Shown in pieces: positions 16,614 to 24,175 of a stretch of 53,670 nt of DNA. Origin of the DNA: Clostridium sp. AF37-5 (GTDB taxonomy: Bacteria; Bacillota; Clostridia; Lachnospirales; Lachnospiraceae); the NCBI RefSeq assembly GCF_003477605.1, contig NZ_QUDR01000021.1, positions 1 to 53,670 of the forward strand, read 5' to 3'. The translations under genes and the position numbers were made by a program. Position 1 is the first letter of the stretch. Each line of letters starts with the position of its first letter. The notes beneath the pieces are model-generated. The model ran no database searches and was not told the DNA's origin. It worked only from the letters and a program-made list of their open reading frames with translations.

Positions 16614-16642
16614 ATTTTACCATAAGTGAATACAAATGAAAA
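16614..16642 (-). promoter_or_regulatory. Likely promoter of the polysaccharide unit
   Basis: Minus strand TTTTCA (16637-16642), 17-bp spacer, TAAAAT (16614-16619) preceded by TGG (extended -10). A TTGACA lies further upstream inside the outer arm of the palindromic element (about 16665-16670), so the element may overlap an alternative promoter. Confidence 0.45.
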
Positions 16643-16659
16643 CTATTCTTTTTCTCCAA

Positions 16660-16875
16660 GTTTGTGTCAAGTGTTCGTTGGCACTTTTTTTGTTTTCCGT
16701 AATTCCGTAGAAAAGCTTTGCGTCTCGTGGGCACTCCCGTTTAACAAACGCGAAAGGGTATGGGCATGCAAAATACGCAAGCCTCATACCCACGTGTTTG
16801 TACCCACGAGTCACAAAGTTTTTCTACGGAATTACCGGAATCCAAAGGAACTGGCAGCGAACATTTGTCACACAC
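16660..16875. repeat. Long palindromic element, copy 2
   Basis: A palindrome of about 216 bp centred near 16767, whose core is in the opposite orientation to copy 1. Arms 16699-16731 and 16803-16835 pair at about 30 of 33 positions. An inner stem (16743-16762 with 16785-16802) and weaker outer arms (16660-16683 with 16852-16875, 19 of 24 plus wobbles) extend it. The apical segment 16763-16784 is nearly identical to the complement of the copy 1 apex, including GCATGC and the GTATTTT loop. Stem bases differ from copy 1 mostly by paired changes. It lies between a terminator and the promoter of the polysaccharide unit, with no open gene inside. Confidence 0.8.
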
Positions 16876-16956
16876 TTTTTGCTCTAACACCTTGAAAGCA
16901 ACTTACGCCCATGAAAAAACCGATAAAACAAAGCCAAACGCACCAAATTCCGGTAC

Positions 16957-16998
16957 AAAAAAAAGTGAAAACGCCCCCTCTAATAAAAGGAGCGTTTT
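16957..16998 (-). terminator. Terminator of the 17027-19135 gene
   Basis: Minus strand: AAAACGCTCCT, short loop, AGGGGGCGTTTT with one bulge, followed by a run of eight T (16957-16964). Confidence 0.8.
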
Positions 16999-17026
16999 AC
17001 GCCAAAAATTATTTTATACAATTCAT

Positions 17027-19135
17027 CTATTCGCTATCGTCTGTATTTGCATCTTCATCTGTCTTTTCCACATAAAGTTCAGCATTCTTCCCATTGGCAT
17101 AAGCGTCATATGCACGAATTCCAATATAATATGTTTTACCGGCCTCGCACGAATAAATGATCCTGAAATTTTCATTTGTACCACTATCATCATTGTTTGC
17201 AAGCAATTCATAATCCGCTCCCAAAAGCTGTCCATATGTATCGTATGACGACCCCGAGTAAAAAGCATATGTTCCACTTTCTTCCGGAACAAATTTATAA
17301 TAATTGTAAATTTGAGAGTTTCCGGCCTTTAAAGACACTTGAACCGCTTGATCCAAAGTGATTGTTCCACTCAGCATGTTACTTTTTTTTAAATTCTCTG
17401 CTTTTACGGCAACTTTACTGTCCACAATCTGAAATGATATACTTTGGCTGATTACTTCCATTCCATTAATAGCTTTTCCTATGAGATAATAAGTTCCCTT
17501 CGGTAAATACAGCAAAGATCCTCTTCCGATCTGCGAACCACCCTCTTCATCATACCAGAAAACACCTGATAAATCGTCTGCTGATGTAATTTCAACCGGA
17601 TAGATATTTTTCAAAACAAATGTTTTTTCCTCTGCCTTTGTAATAATGCAGTTTTCTTCTAATACCTCACTGGCACTTTCTCCTGACATTTCAACAGAAT
17701 AAGTTCCCTCAATTACATCTGCATACCATTGCTCCTTTGATGAATCATATTCTGCATAAAATTTGGTTTGATAATTATTTGGTTCTTTATCATATAGCAT
17801 CATAGAACGCGCCTGTTTATATGTCCCTCCGGCGGAATCTAAAACATTACATATAATCCGGAACGTATTTTTCACATGAATCTGCCATTTAACAACAACC
17901 GACTTCGCCGTATCTTTTGTATCCGTCACTTTTACATACACGGTTTTATTCCCTGGCGTACTATTGTGAAATCCAATTCTAGCAGCCTCATCAGTATCAT
18001 CTGAATAATAATCCTCATCAATGTATGCACCCGGATCCGAGTTATCTGCAATTTCAAATGTATAACTTCCGCTTCCTCCCGCAACTTCAATCGGGTTTGA
18101 TTCCTGATATACATTTCCTTTTGTATATAAAAGATAAGAATCCTCCATACTTGCCACGAGTGTATTATTGTCTCCGATTATCCATGTTGTTTTATATGTA
18201 TACTGACATCCCAGTTCATCCTCATATTGAATCTGATATGGATATATGCCTGCCTTTGTTGGCTGTCCTGAGAAATTAAGACAGTATCCATCGACTTCAC
18301 TTTTCTCATAATGATAAGTAATACCATCCGGAACCTGAACCGATTTTACATTGAGGTATCCTGCTGTTTCCGTTTCAAGATAACAATACTCAGACACCTT
18401 ATCTCCCACTTCATATGTATAGATGGTTTCCGGTATATAACTGCCTGAACTTATCCCCGTATAAACCGCTTCTTTTGACAATTCTCCGGTCATTGTCATA
18501 ACAGAAATCTTTACAGTAAAGCCTTTTCTAATATAATCTTCATTATCAATGGTCAGCGTATACACTTTCTGGTCGGATGTAGAAATCTTAGTAACCGCAC
18601 ATTTATGATTATATTTTCCGGAAGAATATTCTTTCATCATAACCGTAAATGCAGAAGCCGGAAGCTGTTGAGCTTCACTTAATACAACTTCTACCATCGT
18701 TGAATTCAAAATCCGAAACGATGTAATCGACATGCTTTTCGTTTGATCCTGCAAATTCTGGTTTGGTGTATTGTTTGATGGATTACTCGGTTTCGTATTC
18801 TGCACCGTATTCTTCTTTGACGCCTTTGCTTTAACCGTAACCCTGCATTTTAATTTAGTCTTAGCAACCTTTGCCGTAATAACTGCCGTTCCTTTTTTCT
18901 TTGCTTTTACCCTGCCTTTTTTTGAAACGCTTGCAACACTTTTTTTACCGGAAGACCATTTTACCTTTTTCTTCGTGTTCTTCACTTTCAGTGTCTTACT
19001 TTCGCCCACGCTCATTGTAAGTTTCTTTTTACTTAGTACCGGCTTTTTCGCTTTTGCATATCCCTGATTTGGCATAATCAAAGAAATCGCCGCAAACAGT
19101 GCCGCCGATGTGCACAAAATTCTTTTTTTCTGCAT
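17027..19135 (-). CDS. Secreted BIG2-domain surface protein
   Basis: The 702-residue protein has a signal peptide (about 1-27). One bacterial Ig-like group 2 domain (about 31-103) carries the family core 'LSKKKLTMSVGESKTLKV', 'VASVSKKGRVKAKKKGTAVITAK'. A Lys/Asn/Pro-rich linker follows, then beta-rich domains (about 130-600) and a C-terminal part (about 620-690) resembling a pre-peptidase-like jelly roll ('YYKFVPEESGTYAFYSGSSYDTYGQL' region). The 130-230 region aligns with the equivalent part of the neighbouring 716-residue protein ('TSDQKVYTLTI' with 'TNDQKIYDITL'), so the two are paralogues. No LPxTG motif is visible. GGAGG precedes the ATG by 8 nt. Adhesion or glycan binding at the cell surface is inferred. 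Confidence 0.8.
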   Translation of the reverse strand: MQKKRILCTSAALFAAISLIMPNQGYAKAKKPVLSKKKLTMSVGESKTLKVKNTKKKVKWSSGKKSVASVSKKGRVKAKKKGTAVITAKVAKTKLKCRVTVKAKASKKNTVQNTKPSNPSNNTPNQNLQDQTKSMSITSFRILNSTMVEVVLSEAQQLPASAFTVMMKEYSSGKYNHKCAVTKISTSDQKVYTLTIDNEDYIRKGFTVKISVMTMTGELSKEAVYTGISSGSYIPETIYTYEVGDKVSEYCYLETETAGYLNVKSVQVPDGITYHYEKSEVDGYCLNFSGQPTKAGIYPYQIQYEDELGCQYTYKTTWIIGDNNTLVASMEDSYLLYTKGNVYQESNPIEVAGGSGSYTFEIADNSDPGAYIDEDYYSDDTDEAARIGFHNSTPGNKTVYVKVTDTKDTAKSVVVKWQIHVKNTFRIICNVLDSAGGTYKQARSMMLYDKEPNNYQTKFYAEYDSSKEQWYADVIEGTYSVEMSGESASEVLEENCIITKAEEKTFVLKNIYPVEITSADDLSGVFWYDEEGGSQIGRGSLLYLPKGTYYLIGKAINGMEVISQSISFQIVDSKVAVKAENLKKSNMLSGTITLDQAVQVSLKAGNSQIYNYYKFVPEESGTYAFYSGSSYDTYGQLLGADYELLANNDDSGTNENFRIIYSCEAGKTYYIGIRAYDAYANGKNAELYVEKTDEDANTDDSE

Positions 19136-19175
19136 ACTGCATTCCTCCTATTATTTTTTGCTTGAATTTTCCATA

Positions 19176-19198
19176 CAAGCTTAGAGATTCCGGGAAAT
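19176..19198 (+). repeat. Shared 23-bp site, copy at the 702-residue gene
   Basis: The site contains AGAGATTCCGGGAAAT and lies 41-63 bp before the start of the 17027-19135 gene. Its inverted partner at 21409-21431 matches at 22 of 23 positions. The core TTCCGGGAA is itself nearly palindromic, as in an operator. Confidence 0.7.
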
Positions 19199-19232
19199 TT
19201 TAAACTACCTTTTTTTCATTACCTCTTCTTCA

Positions 19233-21383
19233 TTACCCCTCTTGCTCCGCTTTCTTTTCTGCATTCAATACAACGGTGCTGTTTCCATTTACAGTAAAGT
19301 TTCCGGATACTTTGTAATCTCCCAAAGAATTCAAAAGACTATACTCTTTAAATGTTCCTTCGGTGCTTTCCTCAACTTTTCCATAAGCGGTAATGTCATT
19401 ATCACTGGAATCATAATCATATGTTACTACTTCATAACTTCCAGCCGGCAGATATACAAACATGGAATGATCTGCATCATAACTGTCATCATAATCAGAG
19501 ACGCGGTATGTTACTCCATAGGAACTAATCACATCCAGATGCGATACAGAATATCCGGCTGCTCCGGCAATATTCGTTGCAATATTTACCCTGTATACCG
19601 GAAGTTTAAAGTTTTTCACTGCATTTGCATAGAACATATTTCCAACCGAATAATCATAGGCATTACCACCGTAATATTTATCTCCGGCATAGGTATAATA
19701 GTCACCCGGCAATGTTCTGGCTACATATGTTCCGTCTTTTTCTGTCCTTACATAGAATGAACCATATCTTCCATACTCATCTGCTTTAGTAAAACCGGTC
19801 ACATAACCGTATTTAACAGGCTGACCTGCCGCATCTACAACCTTACCGGATATGGTAACACCGGCAACAAAATTAAAGGTAACCGCATCACTTACTTTCA
19901 ATGATTCATTATTGTCATCCGTCACCATTACATCAAATCTGTAGGTTCCCGGATTAATTGCAACCAGATTGTAGTCTTTGTCATAACGCAGTTCAGACAG
20001 GCTTTTTCCGTTATATGTCACGTCATATGAGTAGTCTCCGCTTCCTCCGGCTACATGTACTTTTTCGCGGATATTCGAAGAATAAATATTAAAACCACTT
20101 TCTTCATTTTGAATTGTTTTTGGGTCATTCGGACGATATGCCACTTCCGTTGAAACAGGCTCCGTTACAGTAACAATCTGAGTATCAGAACCTACAACAA
20201 AGATAATTTTCTTTGTAAATACGGTTCCCTTTTCATCATATCCACTCAAAACAGCCGTCGTTCCACGCTCGATATTAGCAAATTTGCCTCGTACTAAAAC
20301 TTCTGTCTTATCCTCGCTAAAATAAGCTTTCAAGCCTGATGGAAGTCCTGTCAGTGAGGTATACGTAATCGACCCTACTGCATTGGAATTGCCAATTTTA
20401 AAATTGTTGCTGTAGCGGTCTTTTCTGTCTTTATTGAATTCGACATAATAAACCTCTGTATTTCCTGCATCTCCATATCCTGAAATATTGTCAATATAGA
20501 TTTCAACCGATTTATTCGTTGCCAGAGCAGAAATTGTCACTTTCAAATAATCTGTCGCATATACCTGCTCTTTTAATGTAATATCATAAATCTTCTGATC
20601 ATTTGTTGTCACGCTTTCCACATGCTTGGTTAAATATTTCGTAGACGAAGCACCGGAACGAGTCTGAACCTGAAAATCAGCTGCAGACAATGCTTTTTTA
20701 CCAGTCAGAATAACACGAATCACATTTTTTCTCACAGCAGAAACACTCGCAATTCCAGCACCGACTTTAACGGTAACACTAGCCTTTTTCTTACTTCCCT
20801 CAACTGCCGATGCCGTAATTTTTGCAGAACCTTCCCGAAGTCCTTTAACAACACCTTTTGATGTCACAGTAGCCACTTTTTTGTTGGAACTTGTCCAAAC
20901 AACTTTCTTGTAAACATTTTTCTTAGGTGTTACTTTTGCTGTCAGTTTTTTTGTTCCGCCCGCTGACAAAACAAAATTCTTGCTGTTAATTTTTACCTTT
21001 TTAACAGCCGCTTTTTTTACATAAACTTTTAATACGGTTTTCTTTTTCTTGTTCTTCTTTGATGTAATCGTAATTTTTGTTTTTCCCGCTTTTACACCCT
21101 TTACAACACCTTTGGCTGATACCGTAGCAATCTTTTTGTTTGCCGATTTATAAGTGACTTTTTTATTTGCTTTCTTATTCGGTTTTACCTTTACGGTCGT
21201 TGTAATTTTAACTTTTTTACCTTTTGCCACATATACATTTTTCCCTGATGGTGCGGATGCTGTCACTTTCTTTACACTGGCTTTTTTCGCCTGAGCATCA
21301 CTTGCGTTACATACAACTGCTGTTGAAAGTGCTGCAGCAAAACTTAACGCGCCAATAAATGCTTTTGTTAATCTTCTATTCAT
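19233..21383 (-). CDS. Secreted protein with two BIG2 domains
   Basis: The 716-residue protein has a signal peptide (1-32) and two BIG2 domains (about 35-125 and 128-208), with 'IATVSAKGVVKGVKAGKTKITI' and 'VATVTSKGVVKGLREGSAKITA' marking their ends. A middle beta-domain is shared with the 702-residue neighbour. A carboxypeptidase-regulatory-like (CnaB-type) unit ('VTISGKVVDAAGQPVKYGYV', about 555-640) and a final beta domain complete it. The very Lys-rich N-terminal half suggests contact with anionic wall polymers. AGGGAGG precedes the ATG. It has its own promoter upstream of the shared 23-bp site. No sortase signal is seen, so attachment is probably non-covalent. Confidence 0.82.
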   Translation of the reverse strand: MNRRLTKAFIGALSFAAALSTAVVCNASDAQAKKASVKKVTASAPSGKNVYVAKGKKVKITTTVKVKPNKKANKKVTYKSANKKIATVSAKGVVKGVKAGKTKITITSKKNKKKKTVLKVYVKKAAVKKVKINSKNFVLSAGGTKKLTAKVTPKKNVYKKVVWTSSNKKVATVTSKGVVKGLREGSAKITASAVEGSKKKASVTVKVGAGIASVSAVRKNVIRVILTGKKALSAADFQVQTRSGASSTKYLTKHVESVTTNDQKIYDITLKEQVYATDYLKVTISALATNKSVEIYIDNISGYGDAGNTEVYYVEFNKDRKDRYSNNFKIGNSNAVGSITYTSLTGLPSGLKAYFSEDKTEVLVRGKFANIERGTTAVLSGYDEKGTVFTKKIIFVVGSDTQIVTVTEPVSTEVAYRPNDPKTIQNEESGFNIYSSNIREKVHVAGGSGDYSYDVTYNGKSLSELRYDKDYNLVAINPGTYRFDVMVTDDNNESLKVSDAVTFNFVAGVTISGKVVDAAGQPVKYGYVTGFTKADEYGRYGSFYVRTEKDGTYVARTLPGDYYTYAGDKYYGGNAYDYSVGNMFYANAVKNFKLPVYRVNIATNIAGAAGYSVSHLDVISSYGVTYRVSDYDDSYDADHSMFVYLPAGSYEVVTYDYDSSDNDITAYGKVEESTEGTFKEYSLLNSLGDYKVSGNFTVNGNSTVVLNAEKKAEQEG

Positions 21384-21408
21384 TTAATATCCTCCCTAAT
21401 AAAATTTC

Positions 21409-21431
21409 ATTTCCCGGAATCTCTAAACTTG
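21409..21431 (-). repeat. Shared 23-bp site, copy at the 716-residue gene
   Basis: Inverted partner of the site at 19176-19198, lying 26-48 bp before the start of the 716-residue gene and downstream of its promoter, so it is transcribed in the leader. Confidence 0.7.
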
Positions 21432-21495
21432 TATTTTCCCTTGTTACCGCTTTCTGTTACTCCTCCCTTCGTGATATAATTACAAGATTATAAAT

Positions 21496-21524
21496 AGTAT
21501 AACATTGTTTCTATGTGACGGCAA
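21496..21524 (-). promoter_or_regulatory. Promoter of the 716-residue gene
   Basis: Minus strand TTGCCG (21519-21524), 17-bp spacer, TATACT (21496-21501). It lies outside the segment bounded by the 23-bp inverted sites and gives a leader of about 105 nt. Confidence 0.55.
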
Positions 21525-21534
21525 GCCTTAATAA

Positions 21535-22869
21535 CTACCATGGCAGAGTGCCATCAAATTCTGCCGGTTTCCTTGTCTGCTGAGGCTTCACAGTTGCTGT
21601 CGGCTTTATTCCTTTTCCAACAACAATTATCTGAGTATACTGTTTGTTTTCATAAAGCGTTTTTCCACCCTTTATTTTTTGCGAAATTATGTGTCCCTTA
21701 TTTTTTTTTGAACTGTTCTTCCATTGAATCTTAACTTCCAATTTAGCATTAAGGGCATGAAGTTTTTTAACAGCTGCTTTTCTTTTCATACCAACCACAT
21801 TACACATTTGATATGTCTTAGACACCGGCACTTCACTTACTTTAGGACTCGCCGTTACAACAACCTCTGCCGGTATTGACACCATTCCACCTTTTTCTAG
21901 TGTTTTATAATTTATCAGACTGACAATCACACCACACAAAATGAGTCCTGGCACACTGCAAAATTTTATCCATCTTGAAAAATTTTTCTTCTTTTGATAC
22001 AAAACTGCGCACAACTCCTGCATGGATGAATATCTTTTTTTTGCGTCCACAGCCATTCCTTTCATAATAGCCTGTTTCTTGTATCTCTCCATATCAATAT
22101 CTTTAAACTTCCAAAGTGGCACAACCTGGTCACGAATCAGTCTTCTTACTGATTCATCCGGTCTTATCCCAGTAAGCATAAAATATATTGTTGCACTTGC
22201 GCCATATACATCTGTATATGCTCCTTTTTCTGAATTTTCTACATACTGTTCCTCTGCTGAATAGCCTCTTTTAAAGAAAACCGTCATAGTTTTATTATCG
22301 CGCATCTCTGAAAACCTTGCGGCTCCAAAATCGATTAGCACCGCCTTGTTACTCTTTGTCAAAATAATATTGTCTGGTGAAATATCTCGATGAAGTAATC
22401 CCTCTTTATGGATTTCATTCATCGAATAAAGTATCGGTTTCATAATTGAAAAGACCTTTTGCGGACTCATAGGGCCATCGCGTTCTACAATCTGTTTCAC
22501 ATTTTCACCTAAAATTCTTTCCATTACCATATATGCCGTTTGATTTTGATAAAAGAAATCTTTTACCATGACAATGCTGTCCAGCCCCTCAAAATGTGCT
22601 AAAGTTCTTGCTTCGTTTACAAATTTACTAAGCCCCTGGCGGTACAATTCTCTTGAATTTCCTTTATAAACGGCAATTTCTTTTTCACCATTCATACGCA
22701 TTGCGTAACGTCTTGGAAAATATTCTTTAATTGACACTTGCTGCTGCAATATCTTATCAAAACCTAAATATACAATTCCACTCCCGCCCTCATCAATAAC
22801 ATCCAGAATTTCATATTTACCATTTAATTCTGTCCCTTTTTTCAACCAATATTTTTCATACTCACGCAT
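21535..22869 (-). CDS. Ser/Thr protein kinase with one PASTA domain
   Basis: The ATG at 22869 is chosen (GGAG about 9 nt upstream, 8-bp overlap with the preceding gene). The 444-residue protein has a kinase domain (about 18-290): glycine loop 'IDEGGSGIVYLG', Lys48 in 'VSIKEYFP', 'HRDISPDNI' (160-168) and 'DFGAA' (180-184). A membrane helix (about 303-320) follows, then one extracellular PASTA-like unit (about 353-418, 'CNVVGMKRKAAVKKLHAL') and a Pro/Thr-rich tail. All catalytic residues are intact, so it should be active. Unlike the kinases of the large operon, it lacks the N-terminal zinc ribbon. PASTA units usually bind peptidoglycan fragments or lipid II, suggesting wall sensing. It is third in a unit with the 432- and 717-residue genes. 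Confidence 0.9.
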   Translation of the reverse strand: MREYEKYWLKKGTELNGKYEILDVIDEGGSGIVYLGFDKILQQQVSIKEYFPRRYAMRMNGEKEIAVYKGNSRELYRQGLSKFVNEARTLAHFEGLDSIVMVKDFFYQNQTAYMVMERILGENVKQIVERDGPMSPQKVFSIMKPILYSMNEIHKEGLLHRDISPDNIILTKSNKAVLIDFGAARFSEMRDNKTMTVFFKRGYSAEEQYVENSEKGAYTDVYGASATIYFMLTGIRPDESVRRLIRDQVVPLWKFKDIDMERYKKQAIMKGMAVDAKKRYSSMQELCAVLYQKKKNFSRWIKFCSVPGLILCGVIVSLINYKTLEKGGMVSIPAEVVVTASPKVSEVPVSKTYQMCNVVGMKRKAAVKKLHALNAKLEVKIQWKNSSKKNKGHIISQKIKGGKTLYENKQYTQIIVVGKGIKPTATVKPQQTRKPAEFDGTLPW

Positions 22870-24160
22870 TATTCTTTTTCTCCATATCAAAATACCTTTC
22901 TAAAGCATCTGCCAGAGAATACATCTCATCTTTTTGAAAACAATTACACAATATCCCATCCAGTTCATACTTATTTTCGTCTATAGCTGCCATCTGACAC
23001 GCATTTAAAATATGATTTGCAAAACTGATAAACTCACTTTTTGCTTTTACCCAATCATAATTCTCACTTTCCATACGTCTAACATATCTTTTTTGCGACA
23101 GGCACAAAATCAAGGGGAGCAAATCCTGCCTTGAGATTAATAAACACCTTCTTTTCTGTTGTTTAATTAATTCATTCCGATTTTCAAGACTGGGAGTAAC
23201 AATCAAACGCATCAATTTTTCCTTTTGTCCCGCAACATTTAATAAATCTGATAGATACTTATCATCCATAAGGCGAATTTCTCCCTGCTTTCTCCTTTTG
23301 TTTTCCTGTCTTGTCCTTTTTTTCAAGTCTGTATACAATTCAGCCAGCAATTCTGTATTTGAATTTACAGAAATATTTGAAATTTCCACTAACTCATGAA
23401 TTGTTTTTTTCATTTGCTCAGAAAGATTATCATTCTTACTGCAATAAACACTTTTCAAATATTTCGGAATTGTTTTTTTGCGGTTTTGGATATTCATATG
23501 CCATTTCTGTTCCCAGCGTTTAAAAGAAGTTTCCGCCAGTAAAGTTTCTAAATAATCTTTAGCGTCTATTTTTATTTCATGTATCACTTCTTCTTTGATT
23601 GTCATAAAATAATCTAAAACGGTTTTGCTGTATCCTTTAAAATCTTCTACACGTTCCAGCATCCACTGCAAAAAATCATCCACTCCAAGTTCACAATTTT
23701 TTCCATATTCTTTCCAAATATTATTGGTACAATTTTTCTGTTTTAGAGAAAATTCATAAGGAATGGATTTTTCAAATTTTTCTATTATTTCCAAACATTG
23801 TACATAGGACAAATGGTGATAAAACCCATACATATAAATCATTTCTCTATAATCATTTACTTGAAAATCCGGTTCACAAGTCACATAAACCAATAATTCC
23901 CTCATTTCTTTATCCGATAATTTTAAAGCAAATCCCAGTTTAAACAATCCCTCACGGTTTGGCCTTTTTTGTCCTCCTATTCCAAACCACTTCTGAATTG
24001 TTTGCGTTGCTGCAATTCGTTTACCATTTTCTCCTGTAAGTTTTAAGAACATGCGGTATGCCTGATAGCGTTCTTCCTCTGAAAAAACATTATGATCTTT
24101 TTTACATCCCAGCATTTTCATTAACAAAAAGTCATCTAAATGATAGTATCCTTTTTTCAT
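22862..24160 (-). CDS. Unrecognised 432-residue cytoplasmic protein
   Basis: I do not recognise the family. There is no signal peptide or membrane span and the sequence is mainly helical and charged. Residues about 48-90 ('TIQKWFGIGGQKRPNREGLF', then 'KLGFALKLSDKEMRELL') resemble the spacing of an XRE-type helix-turn-helix, in which a recognition helix is followed by a 'R-x-x-L-x-x-L-A-x-A-L-x-L' helix. The region 265-330 is a long charged helix. Its stop overlaps the start of the PASTA kinase gene by 8 bp, so it is probably made in step with the kinase and could be a substrate, adaptor or DNA-binding output. A degenerate, non-DNA-binding role is equally possible. Confidence 0.6.
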   Translation of the reverse strand: MKKGYYHLDDFLLMKMLGCKKDHNVFSEEERYQAYRMFLKLTGENGKRIAATQTIQKWFGIGGQKRPNREGLFKLGFALKLSDKEMRELLVYVTCEPDFQVNDYREMIYMYGFYHHLSYVQCLEIIEKFEKSIPYEFSLKQKNCTNNIWKEYGKNCELGVDDFLQWMLERVEDFKGYSKTVLDYFMTIKEEVIHEIKIDAKDYLETLLAETSFKRWEQKWHMNIQNRKKTIPKYLKSVYCSKNDNLSEQMKKTIHELVEISNISVNSNTELLAELYTDLKKRTRQENKRRKQGEIRLMDDKYLSDLLNVAGQKEKLMRLIVTPSLENRNELIKQQKRRCLLISRQDLLPLILCLSQKRYVRRMESENYDWVKAKSEFISFANHILNACQMAAIDENKYELDGILCNCFQKDEMYSLADALERYFDMEKKNNA

Positions 24161-24175
24161 GATATCTTTTCACCT

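Noticed and set aside
17176..17361. Small plus-strand frames within the BIG2 genes
   Set aside because: They oppose long minus-strand genes with signal peptides and clear domains and lack ribosome sites.
21432..21495. Riboswitch (c-di-GMP type) in the leader of the BIG2 gene
   Set aside because: The conserved core elements of the known c-di-GMP classes were looked for and not found in this short leader.
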